Shown: piece by piece, positions 62,089 to 64,000 of the stretch
How the letters are laid out: each line of letters opens with the position of its first letter
Position numbering within the stretch: position 1 is the stretch's first letter
Assembly (NCBI RefSeq): GCF_001578705.1
Contig: NZ_KQ969038.1
Span: 365,690 to 429,689, forward strand
Origin: Streptococcus oralis
GTDB lineage: Bacteria > Bacillota > Bacilli > Lactobacillales > Streptococcaceae
Direction of reading: 5' to 3'
Length of the DNA stretch: 64,000 bases
Program-made: the position numbers and the translations under genes
The notes under the pieces: model-generated
Told to the model about the DNA's origin: nothing
The model's input: the letters and a program-made list of their open reading frames with translations, nothing else
Databases searched by the model: none

Positions 62089-62108
62089 CTATCATTCTAC
62101 GAGGTAAC

Positions 62109-64000
62109 ATGAAATCATTTTTTAAAACATATTGGACCTATTTTGTTTCTTTCATCATTCCTTTAGTAATTATGACCGGAGTATACCTAACTCAAGGTAT
62201 CTACTGGAATAGCGATACATCTCCACTATTAGGAGATGGTTTCCATCAATACGTTATTTTTGATGTGACTTTACGGAATATTCTACATGGAAATGGTAGT
62301 TTGTTTTACACCTTTACAAGTGGCCTCGGACTAAATTTCTATGCTCTATCTAGTTATTACTTGGGTAGTTTTCTCTCGCCTCTGGTTTACTTTTTTAATC
62401 TGTCGAATATGCCAGATGCTGTTTATCTGACAACTCTTTTAAAATTTGGATTGATTGGTCTGTCAACCTACTTTAGTTTAAATAAATTATTTCAATCTAT
62501 CCCTCAGCCTTTAAAACTGGCCTTATCAACTTCCTATGCTTTAATGAGCTTCACTGTCAGTCAGTTAGAGATAAAAACCTGGTTAGATGTTTTCATCTTG
62601 ATTCCTTTAATTATAACTGGCTTACACATGCTTATAACAGAAAAGAAGCGCCTACTATACTTTACAAGTCTGTCAATCTTGTTTATTCAAAACTATTATT
62701 TTGGATATATGACAGCATTGTTTCTTATTTTTTGGTATCTCTGTCAAATTTCTTGGGACTTTAAAACTCGAAAATCATCTTTTCTTGATTTTGTTATTAC
62801 CTCCTTTTTAGCAGGAATGGCTAGTTTGATCATGACTCTTCCTACATTGTTTGATTTACAAACTCATGGGGAGAAGTTAACTGCCATCACAAAATTAAAG
62901 ACAGACAGTAGCTGGTATCTGGATATTTTCGCAAAACAATTCATTGGATCTTTTGATACAACTAAGTATGGAGCTATACCAATGATTTTTGTTGGATTGC
63001 TTCCTTTTATTTTAACCATTCTATTTTTCACAATAAAATCCATAAGGTTTCACGTGAAACTTACCTATGTAATTTTCTTTATTTTTTTAATATCAAGCTT
63101 TTACATAGAGGCACTTGATTTGTTTTGGCAAGGGATGCATACCCCAAATATGTTTTTGCATCGCTATGCTTGGATTTTTTCCACTCTGTTAATTTATACT
63201 GCAGCAGAAGTCTTAAATCGTCTGAAAGAACTGAAGCTCTGGAATCTATTTGTCTCACTTTTTCTTGTACTGACAGGGTTTTTGGCTACTGTATACTTTA
63301 AATCACATTATTCTTTTTTAACAGATTTGAATATCCTACTCACCCTTGAATTTCTCCTGGTTTATGCTCTTTTACTTCTTGCAGTCATTAGAAAATTTAT
63401 CTCTGTAAATCTATTTGCAATTCTTTTGTCTTTATTTATAACAGCTGAGATAAGCTTAAATGCTTCATCTCAAATGGAAGGAATAGCTAAAGAATGGGCC
63501 TTTGCTTCTCGTAGCGCCTATAATAGAGATATCACTGCTATGGAATCCATTCTAAACCAAATTGACAATCCATTTACACGTACTGAAAAACTGCAAATTC
63601 AGACTGGGAATGACAGTATGAAATTTAACTACAATGGAATCTCTCAATTCTCATCTGTACGAAATCGTTCAGCTAGCACTAGTTTGGACAAACTTGGATT
63701 CAAATCTTCTGGAACCAACCTCAATCTCCGTTATGCAAATAATAGTCTTTTAGCAGATAGTTTATTTGGAATCCAGTACAATATTTCTGAAACTTCGCTT
63801 GATAAGTATGGCTTTCAAGAGATTTATCAAAAGGATCATTTAACCTTATATAAAAATCAACTCTCTTTACCCATTGCCTTTGCCACTCAATCTATTTACA
63901 CAGATGTAAACTTTAACAATCACACTCTAGATAATCAGGCTTTATTTATAAACCAGCTTGCTAATCTCAACTTGGATTACTTCTCCCAAATAGCATATGA
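62109..64000 (+). CDS. YfhO-family membrane protein (3'-truncated by window edge)
   Basis: At least 630 residues of a large polytopic membrane protein of the YfhO family, open to the window end. It begins MKSFFKTYWTYFVSF, with LLGDGFHQYVIFD (the luminal acidic motif of GT-C-like proteins) near residue 43 and about twelve hydrophobic segments to residue 465, followed by an extracellular region. YfhO proteins are tied to glycosylation of lipoteichoic acid in Bacillus; the role here is inferred. GAGGT lies at the right distance before ATG. It contains a parS-like site at 63046-63061. Confidence 0.88.
   Translation, partial: MKSFFKTYWTYFVSFIIPLVIMTGVYLTQGIYWNSDTSPLLGDGFHQYVIFDVTLRNILHGNGSLFYTFTSGLGLNFYALSSYYLGSFLSPLVYFFNLSNMPDAVYLTTLLKFGLIGLSTYFSLNKLFQSIPQPLKLALSTSYALMSFTVSQLEIKTWLDVFILIPLIITGLHMLITEKKRLLYFTSLSILFIQNYYFGYMTALFLIFWYLCQISWDFKTRKSSFLDFVITSFLAGMASLIMTLPTLFDLQTHGEKLTAITKLKTDSSWYLDIFAKQFIGSFDTTKYGAIPMIFVGLLPFILTILFFTIKSIRFHVKLTYVIFFIFLISSFYIEALDLFWQGMHTPNMFLHRYAWIFSTLLIYTAAEVLNRLKELKLWNLFVSLFLVLTGFLATVYFKSHYSFLTDLNILLTLEFLLVYALLLLAVIRKFISVNLFAILLSLFITAEISLNASSQMEGIAKEWAFASRSAYNRDITAMESILNQIDNPFTRTEKLQIQTGNDSMKFNYNGISQFSSVRNRSASTSLDKLGFKSSGTNLNLRYANNSLLADSLFGIQYNISETSLDKYGFQEIYQKDHLTLYKNQLSLPIAFATQSIYTDVNFNNHTLDNQALFINQLANLNLDYFSQIAY
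63046..63061. other. parS-like site within yfhO
   Basis: GGTTTCACGTGAAACT matches the ParB-binding consensus TGTTTCACGTGAAACA at 14 of 16 bases, with a perfect 14-bp palindromic core. Confidence 0.8.

Overview
The window is ordinary core chromosome of a Streptococcus of the mitis group (S. mitis / S. oralis / S. infantis / S. pneumoniae relatives). The evidence is low G+C, Gram-positive promoters and Shine-Dalgarno sites, the adcRCBA, dltXABCD and glpKOF operons, the competence genes comFA/comFC and cbpD behind ComX-type boxes, and a CbpD with choline-binding repeats, which implies choline-decorated teichoic acids. Gene order largely follows the segment left of oriC in pneumococcus (adc, dlt, glp, hslO-dusB, clpC-ctsR, thiamine ABC, cbpD, dnaB, rplI, gdpP, comF, cysK, tsf-rpsB, pcsB-mreDC, ecf, pgsA, M16 peptidases, yaaA-recF, guaB, trpS, ABC-F, yfhO). 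This is recalled gene order; no alignment was run. Most genes lie on the minus strand, as expected for the leading strand left of an origin beyond the right edge. Two parS-like palindromes at 51.8 and 63.0 kb agree with that.

Layout. 0-4.5 kb: end of a PepV-like dipeptidase, then the zinc uptake operon adcRCBA with an AdcR operator on its promoter. 4.5-6.6 kb: a sortase-anchored 5'-nucleotidase. 6.7-11.3 kb: teichoic acid D-alanylation (dltXABCD). 11.4-17.2 kb: glycerol uptake and oxidation (glpK, glpO, glpF) with a cre site and an Mga-like regulator. 17.3-19.2 kb: hslO-dusB. 19.2-23.7 kb: a DUF1275 membrane protein, a lipoprotein, and a nadR-pnuC-Nudix/wHTH operon for nicotinamide riboside salvage, at the place where pneumococcus carries cbpA/rr06/hk06. 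23.8-26.8 kb: ctsR-clpC with a CtsR operator. 27-30.4 kb: a thiamine-precursor ABC transporter behind a TPP riboswitch and attenuator. 30.4-34.3 kb: polA and the fratricide hydrolase cbpD. 34.3-38.5 kb: veg, dnaB, rplI and the c-di-AMP phosphodiesterase gdpP. 38.6-42.5 kb: thiolase, hibernation factor hpf and comFC/comFA. 42.5-46.8 kb: yigZ, a PH-domain protein, cysK, tsf and rpsB. 46.8-55.9 kb: pcsB, mreC/mreD, ECF transporter module, pgsA, a RodZ-like protein and an M16 peptidase pair. 56-64 kb: yaaA-recF, guaB, trpS, an ABC-F ATPase and a truncated yfhO.

I found no rRNA, tRNA, IS element, prophage, CRISPR array, BOX or RUP repeat, and no undescribed multi-gene system. The most interesting signals are compact regulation: a terminator whose 3' arm contains the next operon's -35 hexamer, several -10 elements or ComX boxes 6-7 nt from the start codon (candidate leaderless mRNAs), parS sites inside coding sequence, the NrtR-like Nudix protein with a nearly intact catalytic box, and paired degenerate ATP-site motifs in the ABC-F protein.
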